7,327 nt of DNA from Thermomicrobiaceae bacterium (GCA_007123655.1 SKKR01000268.1:1-7327), one strand, 5' to 3'; numbered from the stretch's first letter, positions 1 to 6,419 are shown. Program-made: numbers and translations. The notes: generated by a model not told the origin, from the letters alone.

Positions 1-1
1 G

Positions 2-478
2 CCAAGGCTCTTTCTTCTTGGCGCTGGCCCCGGAGTGGCGGCGGACGCTGCACGCCGGCTGGAGCGTGCGTTCCCCGGCGTGGTCATCGCGGGATCAATG
101 AGCGGCGCCCCCGGAGACGCAGAACTGCCTGCGATTCTGGAACAGCTCCAGGCAACCGGCGCCAACACACTGCTGGTTGCCTTCGGCGCGCCCGCTCAGG
201 ATCTCTGGATTGCCCGCCACCGCCAGGCGCTTGAAGAATGTGGCATAGTGATAGCAATCGGCATCGGCGGCACGTTCGACTATCTCTCGGGACGGGTGCG
301 ACGCGCTCCTGGACTGGTCCGCCGGGTCGGACTCGAGTGGCTCTATCGCCTGATTCGTCAGCCGTGGCGCTGGCGCCGGCAACTGGCGCTCCCACACTTC
401 GCCTTGCTGGTACTTACCGAGCGCCTCTTCGGGAAAGGCAACTCGTCCGTCGATAACCATGGCTGCTCCCAGCGTTGA
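2..478 (+). CDS. WecG/TagA/CpsF-family glycosyltransferase, 3' part (5' end outside window)
   Basis: This is the C-terminal part (about 158 residues visible) of a GT26-type glycosyltransferase. The family transfers a sugar such as N-acetylmannosamine from its UDP form to a lipid-linked acceptor at the cytoplasmic membrane face, for surface polysaccharide or teichoic-acid-like polymers. The frame is open to the left edge and already reads family sequence there (LFLLGAGPG), so the GTG at 35 is internal and not the start. Family landmarks follow in order: FGAPAQDLWIARHR (the usual GxPxQE, with Asp replacing Glu), IGIGGTFDYLSGRVRRAP, and the basic GLEWLYRLIRQPWRWRRQ block expected for membrane or acceptor contact. 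The last codons overlap the next gene by 20 nt, which suggests translational coupling. The donor and acceptor cannot be told from this fragment. Family assignment is confident; naming it WecG or TagA would be a guess. Confidence 0.93.
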   Translation, partial: PRLFLLGAGPGVAADAARRLERAFPGVVIAGSMSGAPGDAELPAILEQLQATGANTLLVAFGAPAQDLWIARHRQALEECGIVIAIGIGGTFDYLSGRVRRAPGLVRRVGLEWLYRLIRQPWRWRRQLALPHFALLVLTERLFGKGNSSVDNHGCSQR

Positions 479-1007
479 TCAACAACCCTGTACGTATCAC
501 CCCGGTGTCCAGACCCGCCTGCGCTGCAGCAAGTGCGGCACTCCGATCTGCCCGCGTTGCATGGTATCGACCCCTGTTGGCTACCGATGCCCGGACTGCG
601 CCGGCGTTAAAGGGTTGCCCACCTATCAGACGCCGGGCGGGACATTGATCAAGTCGGTCGTCGTCGGCGCTCTGGTGGCCGGGGCAGTCGGCGTCCTCTG
701 GGGCTATTACCCCAACTGGCAGTTTTATCTGGCATTGATTCTCGGTTTCGGCGTCGCGGAGAGCATGTCCTGGGTCGCGAATTACAAGCGTGGCAGGGAC
801 CTCCAGATTGCTGCTATCGCGTGCATCCTCGCCGGAGTCGCCGTATCCAGGGTCGTCATCGGTATGAATCACCCGATTCTGGGCATCGACGATCTGCTGA
901 ACAACGCAATGAACCCGGCGGTCTCACGCGTGTTTCAGATGCGGCTGATTCCGGACATCGCCTTCCTGATACTGGCCGGTGAGATCCCGTTTGTACGGTT
1001 CCGTTGA
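459..1007 (+). CDS. B-box-type zinc-finger multi-pass membrane protein
   Basis: A 182-residue protein whose N terminus carries paired metal-ligand knuckles: C11-x2-H14, C23-x2-C26, C31-x2-C34 and C44-x2-C47. This is the spacing of a B-box-like zinc-binding domain holding up to two zincs. After a short linker come hydrophobic helices at about residues 66-84, 88-107 and 115-134, and a weaker one near 163-179, so the zinc finger is probably cytoplasmic on a membrane anchor. The ATG at 459 lies inside the end of the glycosyltransferase gene. The nearest purine-rich stretch (431-438) is too far upstream to be a good ribosome site, so coupled translation is likely. Its stop overlaps the ribosome site of the sugar kinase gene. 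No enzymatic motif is visible. Similar B-box plus transmembrane proteins occur in bacteria without an assigned role; a scaffold or assembly role in the envelope operon is an inference from position only. Confidence 0.85.
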   Translation: MAAPSVDQQPCTYHPGVQTRLRCSKCGTPICPRCMVSTPVGYRCPDCAGVKGLPTYQTPGGTLIKSVVVGALVAGAVGVLWGYYPNWQFYLALILGFGVAESMSWVANYKRGRDLQIAAIACILAGVAVSRVVIGMNHPILGIDDLLNNAMNPAVSRVFQMRLIPDIAFLILAGEIPFVRFR

Positions 1008-1010
1008 GGT
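1006..1010 (+). promoter_or_regulatory. Ribosome binding site deciding the sugar kinase start
   Basis: GAGGT lies 7 nt before the ATG at 1018 and overlaps the TGA of the zinc-finger gene. It supports the ATG at 1018 over the in-frame GTG at 979, which would add 13 residues of non-family sequence and a 29-nt overlap. Confidence 0.7.
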
Positions 1011-1017
1011 GCGGGCG

Positions 1018-2007
1018 ATGACGGAAAGGACCGAACTCCGCGAACTCCTCCTGCGAATCCGCTCGTGCACGTTTCTGGTCATCGGCGATCTGTACCTCGA
1101 CCGCTACATCTTTGGACAACCGGCCCGCGTCTCCCGGGAAGCGCCGATCATGGTGCTGGAAGAAACCCGGCTTGAGGACCGGCCGGGAGGTGGCTGTGCT
1201 CCGGCGCTGGCGCTCGCGGAACTTGGAGCGTCCGTGCAGCAGATCGGCGTCGTGGGCAACGATGAAGCCGGGGAGAAGCTCCTGCACCTGCTGGCCGAAC
1301 GAGGGATCGGCGTCGAAGGCGTCCTGACGGATCCCGACCGGCCGACTACCGTCAAGACACGCATCGTTGCAGAAGGAGCGTTCAACTTGTTCCCCCAGCA
1401 GGTCTCGCGTATCGATCGACAGGATCGGTCGGCCCTCGGAACGGAGATCGAAGCACGGCTCGTCCAGCAAATCCAGTCTGTCAGTCCCGCTGTGGATGCA
1501 CTCCTGATCTCGGATTATCGCAGTGGTGTTGTCACGCCGAATGTCGTAGGCGCTGTTCGCAGCGAACATGGACTCGGGACCGTTGATTCGCAGGGCGCGC
1601 TCCGGGACTTCGGTGGTCTCGATCTGATCAAATGCAACCAGGCCGAGGCCGAATCAGTGCTGGGACGCCAGCTCTCCGACCCGGTTATGCGCAGGAAGTG
1701 TCTTCCCGCACTACAAACCGAACTGGAGACGGCCAGGCTGATCGTCACTCTCGGGGCGGAGGGAGCGGCGCTGAGCAGCCGGACGGAAGGTTACCGGGAG
1801 TTCCCCCCGCCCGAGCAACAGTTCGTCTTCGATGTCACCGGCGCCGGAGATACCGTCATTGCCTTGCTCACCGGGGCGGTCACAGCCGGCGGGAGCGACT
1901 CCCAGGCGTTGACGCTGGCGCAGATCGCGGCGGGCATTGTGATCGCCCGCTGGGGGAACGCTCAGGCCAGTGTTGAGGACATCCTTGCGGAGATCGGTTC
2001 AAACTGA
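1018..2007 (+). CDS. PfkB-family sugar kinase, RfaE1/HldE domain I-like (heptose-7-phosphate kinase type)
   Basis: This 329-residue protein belongs to the ribokinase/PfkB fold. The N-terminal VIGDLYLDRYIFG (residues 21-33), followed by RVSREAPIMV, is characteristic of the kinase half of HldE/RfaE, which phosphorylates D-glycero-beta-D-manno-heptose 7-phosphate at C1. Further landmarks are GVVGNDEAGEKLL (77-89), RPTTVKTRI (108-116), SDYRSG (165-170, usually SDYGKG), CNQAEAE (206-212, the NxxE-type site) and DVTGAGDT (272-279), with Asp278 as the expected catalytic base. No nucleotidyltransferase half is present, so this is a stand-alone kinase. The usual GGAANVARN substrate loop reads GGGCAPALA (57-65), losing both asparagines, so the true sugar may differ. 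It follows the zinc-finger gene by 10 nt and lies in the same operon as the glycosyltransferase. Nucleotide-activated heptose or a related sugar for the surface polymer is the likely use. Family is confident; substrate is not. Confidence 0.87.
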   Translation: MTERTELRELLLRIRSCTFLVIGDLYLDRYIFGQPARVSREAPIMVLEETRLEDRPGGGCAPALALAELGASVQQIGVVGNDEAGEKLLHLLAERGIGVEGVLTDPDRPTTVKTRIVAEGAFNLFPQQVSRIDRQDRSALGTEIEARLVQQIQSVSPAVDALLISDYRSGVVTPNVVGAVRSEHGLGTVDSQGALRDFGGLDLIKCNQAEAESVLGRQLSDPVMRRKCLPALQTELETARLIVTLGAEGAALSSRTEGYREFPPPEQQFVFDVTGAGDTVIALLTGAVTAGGSDSQALTLAQIAAGIVIARWGNAQASVEDILAEIGSN

Positions 2008-2019
2008 CCGGGTTGACAC

Positions 2020-2036
2020 CTCTGGCCGGGCCGGAG
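2020..2036. terminator. Short hairpin between convergent genes
   Basis: CTCTGG (2020-2025) can pair with CCGGAG (2031-2036) through one wobble pair, around a 5-nt CCGGG loop. It fills most of the 30-nt gap between two convergent stop codons (2007 and 2038) and could terminate both transcripts. There is no T-run on either side, so it is not a canonical intrinsic terminator. Confidence 0.3.
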
Positions 2037-2037
2037 C

Positions 2038-3696
2038 CTACTCGTCTGTGGCCAGGAGTGCTTCAACGATTTCGATCGCCGCGGATTCGTCCCACCGGTC
2101 AGACACACCCGGCGAATCAGGTTCCACACGAAGGTCAAACCGGTAGCTTCCGGTATCCCATACCGTGGAGATGGGAAAGACACCCTGCTCTGGTCCGGCC
2201 ATGACGACCGGGATCCCTCCGGCGATCGACCGTCGCGTGGCCCACGTCAGCGGCCAGTCATCTCCACGCGTTGTCTCGGACGAAATGCCGCGGGACGGCT
2301 GAACCGTCAGAATTGCAGCCCCGTCGTTCCAGTCCAGCGAGAAACGCTCCCCGATCCGATCATCGGGGTACAGCCGTTCAATCAGTTCGAAATCCGCGGA
2401 CAGATTGTCGGGCGGATGATACTGCTGTTCGTCTCGCTCAAAGCCGGCTGGCCGGGAGAAAATCGATGCATCGAATCGCGTCCGTCGATGAATGGAAATC
2501 CACTGAATCTCGGGGGTATTCGAGTGAACCCCCATCTGTCGATCGACCAGCCGGTAGCGGGTTCGCGTCAGGTTTCCGTCTTCGATCTCCACTTCGATCA
2601 AGCCATCGACAGCCTCCGCGCGCGGAATAACGGCCGCGGCGGTTCGCAGGTCCTCGCGAACCTCGAAATCTCCGGTGAGCGTCACCCGACCATCTTCAGG
2701 GATCTCGTCTATGTTGTCCCGGATGATTCTGGCCGTGGTAGAAGGCTCTTCCCGGGTAATCATGATCTCCAGTGGGAGCACCGACCAGCCCGTGATGTCG
2801 CCGACCTCCCGCCAGCCCCGCTGATCCAGATACCACCGCAGACCGTCGTACCGGTAATCGATCACCGGTTCCCCTGCCGGCGTGCTGATCGTCACCCGCT
2901 CGACGTAGGTACCGGACGTCGAATTGGCCTCGATCCGGTGAATATCCCACGCCCGGAGGCTACCCCAGTCCTCCCGCAGATCAGTCGATACGATCATCCG
3001 GAGATCTCGCATTTCGGCGGTCCCATAGGGCCCAACTGCGGACAGGAAATCTTCGACTGGAAGCGGCAGAGCCAGAACTGGATCGTGAGTCTCCAGATCG
3101 AGGTGGATGATCGTCCCGTCTTCACAGTTGACGACGATGTCGCCTTCCAGTTCATGACCGGGAAGATCGTCCGCGTTCCGGCGAACAATCACCGAAAGCT
3201 GGTCAAGTTCCGGCCCTTCCGCGTCCGTTCCGCGGTGAATTCGATGCCCATGGATGTCTGTGACCTCCCACACCTCCCCCGCAGCATGACGAGCTGCGAA
3301 ATGGTCGATGACCTGGTCAGGCTCCGCGAACTCGCCGCTTTCGTGCACCCTGAGTCTGTGAAGGATCGACTGATCCATTCCCGGATGCACAGCGGCTGAG
3401 TCGGACCGGGTGCCTTCGGACGGGATCAGGCTACGAATCTCGTCCGGTTCTCCGTCGTTCAGCGCACGGACGAACTGGTGGACGACGTCAATCGAGTCCT
3501 CGACGTCACACGCAGACTCGGGCGGGACCGTGGGAGTAGCCTCGGCGACCGGAGTTTCAGACTCCAGAGCATCACCATCCGGGGCGGCGTCCGACTCGGG
3601 ACCGTTATCGCCACCCGGCCAGAACAGAATCGCTACGACGATCAGAAATATCGCGATCGCCGACACGTCTCGGATCGTGCGTCGTTGCGCGGGCAT
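2038..3696 (-). CDS. Membrane-anchored extracytoplasmic sensor protein, sigma-less paralogue of the upstream gene product
   Basis: A 552-residue protein. A basic tail (residues 1-9) precedes one transmembrane helix (about 11-27), with no lipobox or obvious cleavage site, so it is probably an N-terminally anchored type II protein. An acidic Pro/Thr linker (28-60) follows. Residues 66-205 begin with IDVVHQFVRALNDGEPDEIR, a typical NTF2/SnoaL-like first helix. Residues 225-430 look like a LolA/RseB-type beta region containing WYLDQRGW (288-295). Residues 448-548 include PSRG (467-470) and WDTGSYRFDL (513-522), resembling DUF4367 domains. Its only two cysteines, C63 and C191, match the only two in the 848-residue protein upstream. 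No enzymatic motif is seen. It lies 107 nt downstream of that gene on the same strand, so co-transcription or control by that protein is plausible. Membrane topology and paralogy are clear; the domain-fold names are pattern-based inference and the ligand is unknown. The start at 3696 has only a weak upstream GGGA. Confidence 0.85.
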   Translation of the reverse strand: MPAQRRTIRDVSAIAIFLIVVAILFWPGGDNGPESDAAPDGDALESETPVAEATPTVPPESACDVEDSIDVVHQFVRALNDGEPDEIRSLIPSEGTRSDSAAVHPGMDQSILHRLRVHESGEFAEPDQVIDHFAARHAAGEVWEVTDIHGHRIHRGTDAEGPELDQLSVIVRRNADDLPGHELEGDIVVNCEDGTIIHLDLETHDPVLALPLPVEDFLSAVGPYGTAEMRDLRMIVSTDLREDWGSLRAWDIHRIEANSTSGTYVERVTISTPAGEPVIDYRYDGLRWYLDQRGWREVGDITGWSVLPLEIMITREEPSTTARIIRDNIDEIPEDGRVTLTGDFEVREDLRTAAAVIPRAEAVDGLIEVEIEDGNLTRTRYRLVDRQMGVHSNTPEIQWISIHRRTRFDASIFSRPAGFERDEQQYHPPDNLSADFELIERLYPDDRIGERFSLDWNDGAAILTVQPSRGISSETTRGDDWPLTWATRRSIAGGIPVVMAGPEQGVFPISTVWDTGSYRFDLRVEPDSPGVSDRWDESAAIEIVEALLATDE

Positions 3697-3722
3697 GAGT
3701 ACGTCCCGTCATCGCGCAGACC

Positions 3723-3766
3723 GTTCCGCCTGATTGGTCCCTGGATTCGCCCCCGCGGAGCGTTCC
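3723..3766 (-). promoter_or_regulatory. Two GGAAC motifs (ECF -35-like) upstream of the sensor paralogue
   Basis: On the - strand GGAAC occurs at 3762-3766 and again at 3723-3727, both within the 107-nt gap before the start at 3696. GGAAC is the core -35 element of many ECF sigma promoters. Neither copy has a clear CGTC-type -10 at the usual 16-17 nt, so these are candidates only. Confidence 0.22.
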
Positions 3767-3772
3767 CCGCGG
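3753..3772 (-). other. GC-rich intercistronic stem-loop
   Basis: Two copies of the self-complementary CCGCGG flank an 8-nt spacer and can form a 6-bp GC stem in the - strand transcript. On the + strand the copies lie in the direct repeat CCCCGCGG at 3751-3758 and 3765-3772. No U-tract follows, so an mRNA-processing or attenuation stem is likelier than a terminator. Its loop contains one of the GGAAC motifs. Confidence 0.3.
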
Positions 3773-3803
3773 TGCGGATCGCCGGTTCGCACGCGTCGCG
3801 AGT

Positions 3804-6350
3804 TCAGCGCGCCCGTGACATGCTGAAAACAGCCGGAATGTTCATCGACGGTCGAGCGACCTGCGACGTCGAGCTCCCGCTTGCCTCGGATTCCCGCGCC
3901 GATACTTCATTGGCAAATTCGAGCAGCTCGTCAAGGTTCCAGTCGTGGTCGTCTCCAAGCGCACGGCGATCGATCGACAGCTCGAACCTGTAGCGTCCGT
4001 CGTCCCAGATCGCGTCGGTTGGGTAGCCCGCGAAATGGCGGTGCGCCCAGACCAGCTTCCCGTAGTCATACTCCGCGTATGCGGTAGACCAGGACTGATC
4101 GACACCCTCGGGAATGCTGGCAGGGTCCAGTCCACCCCGGGACGGGCGGACACGGAGATCGAACTCCGTCCCATTCCAGCTCATCCGGTAGGTCTCGAAC
4201 GTCTGATCCCCGTCGGCTCGGATGTCGAACAATTCAAGCGCGTCAAGCTCATCGACTGGTGCGGAGAATCGTGGCGAGCCGACTTCAAGCTCCGGAAATC
4301 TCGGTTCCATCGAGACGCGGAACATGTCGGGATCGGACACGGCACTCTGGTTTACGTCCAGAATGCGGATCTCCGGCCGAATGTGCTCCCCGTCCGGCGT
4401 TCGCTCCCGCAATCTGACCGTCTGCAACGCACCTTCCCGGACCTGGATCTCGAGCAGCCGTTCTGTCGACGAGGGCGCCGTATGAGAGTAGTCCTCGATC
4501 AGGGTCAATGACCCTTCATAGTCCGGGCCTATTGACGCCTCGCTCAGCAGATAGGCCACTTCATTGATCCAGGGAAACCCGAGCGCGATCTCTTCCGGCC
4601 ACGGAGGCGTGTCTGATCCACCGTGCATTCGCCATCCTCGCTGATCGAGCTGCCACCTGGTGCCGTCATCGACAAAAGTGATCGCCGGATCGTGATCGAT
4701 CATCCGGATCTCAACGCGCCGGGCCGCCTCACCGTCGCTCGTCGTCGTCGTTGCCGCATACAGCGTCCATGTCTGGAGCGCTCCGCCATCCTGCCGCAGA
4801 CCAGTGGAAATGCGGGCCGTTATCTCGTGCTGTTGACCCGGCTCGGGCGGTTCGGCGAGTGGCAACAGGTCCGCAACGGTGACTGGCCCATCAAAGGCCA
4901 TGTCATACCGGTGCAGGTCCCAGTCGATAACCAGTCCGGCCTCACAATCAATAACGACACGCCCCTGCGCAAGCTGCTCTGCGTTATCCTCGCCGGACCA
5001 GTCGAGGCCGGCCACGATGACCATCCCGAGCCCGGGGTTTTCCCGCTTCCAGTCCTGATACATCTCAAGCGGCGCCGCGGCCTGCCAGTACCGGTAATGC
5101 TCCGCGGGATACGCCTGCAGCACCGTCCAGCGCTCTCCATCACCGTAACGCTCCCGAAGATAGGAGATGATCGCGTCCCGGTCAGACAGGCTGGTCATGT
5201 CGTGCATGAAGAAGTCGTGCAGACCGCCGGTTTGCTGCGCTGTTTCAGGCGCCAGTGGGTGATCATACGAGCCCGCAGGAAGCATCTCCCGCATTCGCGC
5301 AAAGTCACCGTCATTGAAGCTGCGCACAAACAGGTCAAACGCCGCCTTACCTTCTGCTGCGAGACAGACGTCACTCTGCTGATCCCCGAGTGCCACGGGC
5401 TGTTCATCCTGCTCCGGCTCGGAGGTGGGCTCAGGCGTTGGTTCGATCTCCGGCGTTGCGGTTGGATCGTCATCCGCGACCTCCATAGCCGCCGGCGGGG
5501 ACTGCACCTCGTGTTCCTGCTGGTCTCCAGGGGTAACCAGCCCCCATACCCAGATCCCGATCAGGCCGATCAGAACAACACCGACCAGCGCTGCGACTTC
5601 CATAACCGGGGACCGTTCCCGGGTCTCTTCTTCGATCTGGATTTCTCCAAAGAACCGGGCATGCATCAACGCAAAATGATCGCGCCGCAGATCGTCCGGC
5701 AGTCGCTGTTGTCCAGAGCGGGATTCAAGGTCTTCCGAGAGCCGTGTCGTATTCGTCGACTCGAGCTGCGACGCAAGCATCTGCAGTGCCCGCTCGATAT
5801 GAGATGCCATCAACGACGCCGGCATCCGCAGGGCTTCGGCCGCCGGCGCAGTCGCCAGCCGTGCCCCGAAGCGAATGCCCAGCACTTCTCGCTGGTCCGC
5901 CGGCATGATGCGAAGCGCGTCGGAGATGTCCTCGAAGCCCTGAGGAGTTCGTCGGGACTCGGTGTCTGGAGTGGGCTTCCCGGTCGAACTGGTCACTCTT
6001 GCCGGAAGGTATCGCGACGCCCGGCGATAGACACGACTGACCAGCGAGTACTCTTCCCAGAACGTTCTCGACGCGAGCCCGAACAACCACCCGGCAAAGC
6101 TGCGCTCCTCGCCGCTGTAGCGCTGCAACTCCTCGGGAAGGCGCTGAATCAGATCGCGCATCATGCGAATGGCGATTTCGTGGTCGGCGGTCGCGAACAG
6201 AAAGTACCGGTAGAGACGATCAGCGTAGCGCTCGTACAGCAGCGTGAGCGATCGGATCTCGCTGGCGGCATCGACCGCCAGCATCTCGTCACTCGGACCG
6301 CGGTATGCGTCATCCGGCCTGGAATCGAAATATCGCCTGCTTCGGCTCAT
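3804..6350 (-). CDS. Transmembrane ECF sigma factor-like protein fused to a large extracytoplasmic sensor
   Basis: An 848-residue one-piece regulator. Residues 31-102 resemble sigma region 2 (LYERYADRLYRYFLFATADH, then RSFAGWLFGLASRTF). Residues 138-198 resemble sigma region 4 (ALRIMPADQREVLGIRFG, then a helix-turn-helix ending SHIERALQML). A cytoplasmic linker (200-248) leads to one transmembrane helix (252-271) and an acidic Pro/Thr/Glu linker (290-320). The outside part has an NTF2/SnoaL-like start (AFDLFVRSFNDGDFARMREM, 337-356), a LolA/RseB-like middle with WQLDQRGW (566-573), and a DUF4367-like end with PSRG (736-739) and WDDGRYRFEL (782-791). Its only cysteines, C329 and C469, are extracytoplasmic. 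By topology the sigma module is cytoplasmic and tethered. Release by intramembrane proteolysis or control by sensor conformation is inference. Sigma hallmarks are weakened: the region 2.2 DAED-type motif is absent and the first helix of the HTH is unusual. No separate anti-sigma gene is adjacent. The start at 6350 lacks a Shine-Dalgarno site. Architecture is confident; activity as a true sigma factor is uncertain. Confidence 0.83.
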   Translation of the reverse strand: MSRSRRYFDSRPDDAYRGPSDEMLAVDAASEIRSLTLLYERYADRLYRYFLFATADHEIAIRMMRDLIQRLPEELQRYSGEERSFAGWLFGLASRTFWEEYSLVSRVYRRASRYLPARVTSSTGKPTPDTESRRTPQGFEDISDALRIMPADQREVLGIRFGARLATAPAAEALRMPASLMASHIERALQMLASQLESTNTTRLSEDLESRSGQQRLPDDLRRDHFALMHARFFGEIQIEEETRERSPVMEVAALVGVVLIGLIGIWVWGLVTPGDQQEHEVQSPPAAMEVADDDPTATPEIEPTPEPTSEPEQDEQPVALGDQQSDVCLAAEGKAAFDLFVRSFNDGDFARMREMLPAGSYDHPLAPETAQQTGGLHDFFMHDMTSLSDRDAIISYLRERYGDGERWTVLQAYPAEHYRYWQAAAPLEMYQDWKRENPGLGMVIVAGLDWSGEDNAEQLAQGRVVIDCEAGLVIDWDLHRYDMAFDGPVTVADLLPLAEPPEPGQQHEITARISTGLRQDGGALQTWTLYAATTTTSDGEAARRVEIRMIDHDPAITFVDDGTRWQLDQRGWRMHGGSDTPPWPEEIALGFPWINEVAYLLSEASIGPDYEGSLTLIEDYSHTAPSSTERLLEIQVREGALQTVRLRERTPDGEHIRPEIRILDVNQSAVSDPDMFRVSMEPRFPELEVGSPRFSAPVDELDALELFDIRADGDQTFETYRMSWNGTEFDLRVRPSRGGLDPASIPEGVDQSWSTAYAEYDYGKLVWAHRHFAGYPTDAIWDDGRYRFELSIDRRALGDDHDWNLDELLEFANEVSARESEASGSSTSQVARPSMNIPAVFSMSRAR

Positions 6351-6419
6351 AGGGAGTTCTCAGATGCTCAACTACGTTGCTAGCGAGACCGTTACTATCT
6401 CAACGATAGCAGAACGCCA
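6351..6419 (-). promoter_or_regulatory. Probable promoter/operator region of the transmembrane sigma-like gene
   Basis: This 69-nt gap is visibly more AT-rich than its surroundings. On the - strand it holds an extended -10-like TGCTATCGT (6403-6411), two copies of TAGYAACG (6390-6397 and 6375-6382, 15 bp apart), two copies of GTTGAG (6399-6404 and 6367-6372, 32 bp apart), and an inverted repeat CTATC-5 nt-GATAG (6395-6409). Repeats in helical register suggest operator or autoregulatory binding. No convincing -35 and no ribosome site were found, so the promoter position is tentative. Confidence 0.33.

Noticed and set aside
35..37. GTG at 35 as the start of the glycosyltransferase
   Set aside because: Upstream codons to the window edge already encode family sequence (LFLLGAGPG), so the gene is truncated by the window.
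979..1017. GTG at 979 as the start of the sugar kinase
   Set aside because: It would add 13 residues not seen in the family and a 29-nt overlap; the ATG at 1018 has GAGGT at good spacing.
856..1569. 237-codon - strand frame across the zinc-finger and kinase genes
   Set aside because: It is antisense to two well-supported genes, with no motif and no ribosome site.
2416..3399. 327-codon open frame on the + strand opposite the sensor paralogue
   Set aside because: The - strand product shares conserved blocks with a neighbouring protein, while this frame shows no family motif and lies wholly inside that gene.
3773..3791. Imperfect palindrome TGCG...CGCA in the intercistronic gap
   Set aside because: Only the outer arms match cleanly and the centre does not pair; this is easily expected by chance in GC-rich DNA.
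5408..5470. Pro/Thr/Glu low-complexity stretch as a tandem DNA repeat
   Set aside because: It is a compositional protein linker after the transmembrane helix with no regular DNA unit.
5606..5622. CCGGGGA/TTCCCGG hairpin near the transmembrane-coding region
   Set aside because: It lies inside coding sequence and is short with a wobble; no role can be supported.
4623..6383. 586-codon open frame on the + strand opposite the sigma-like gene
   Set aside because: It is a GC-rich antisense shadow: an Arg/His-rich translation with no recognisable domain, beginning inside the opposite gene. The - strand frame has clear sigma motifs, a transmembrane helix and a paralogue.
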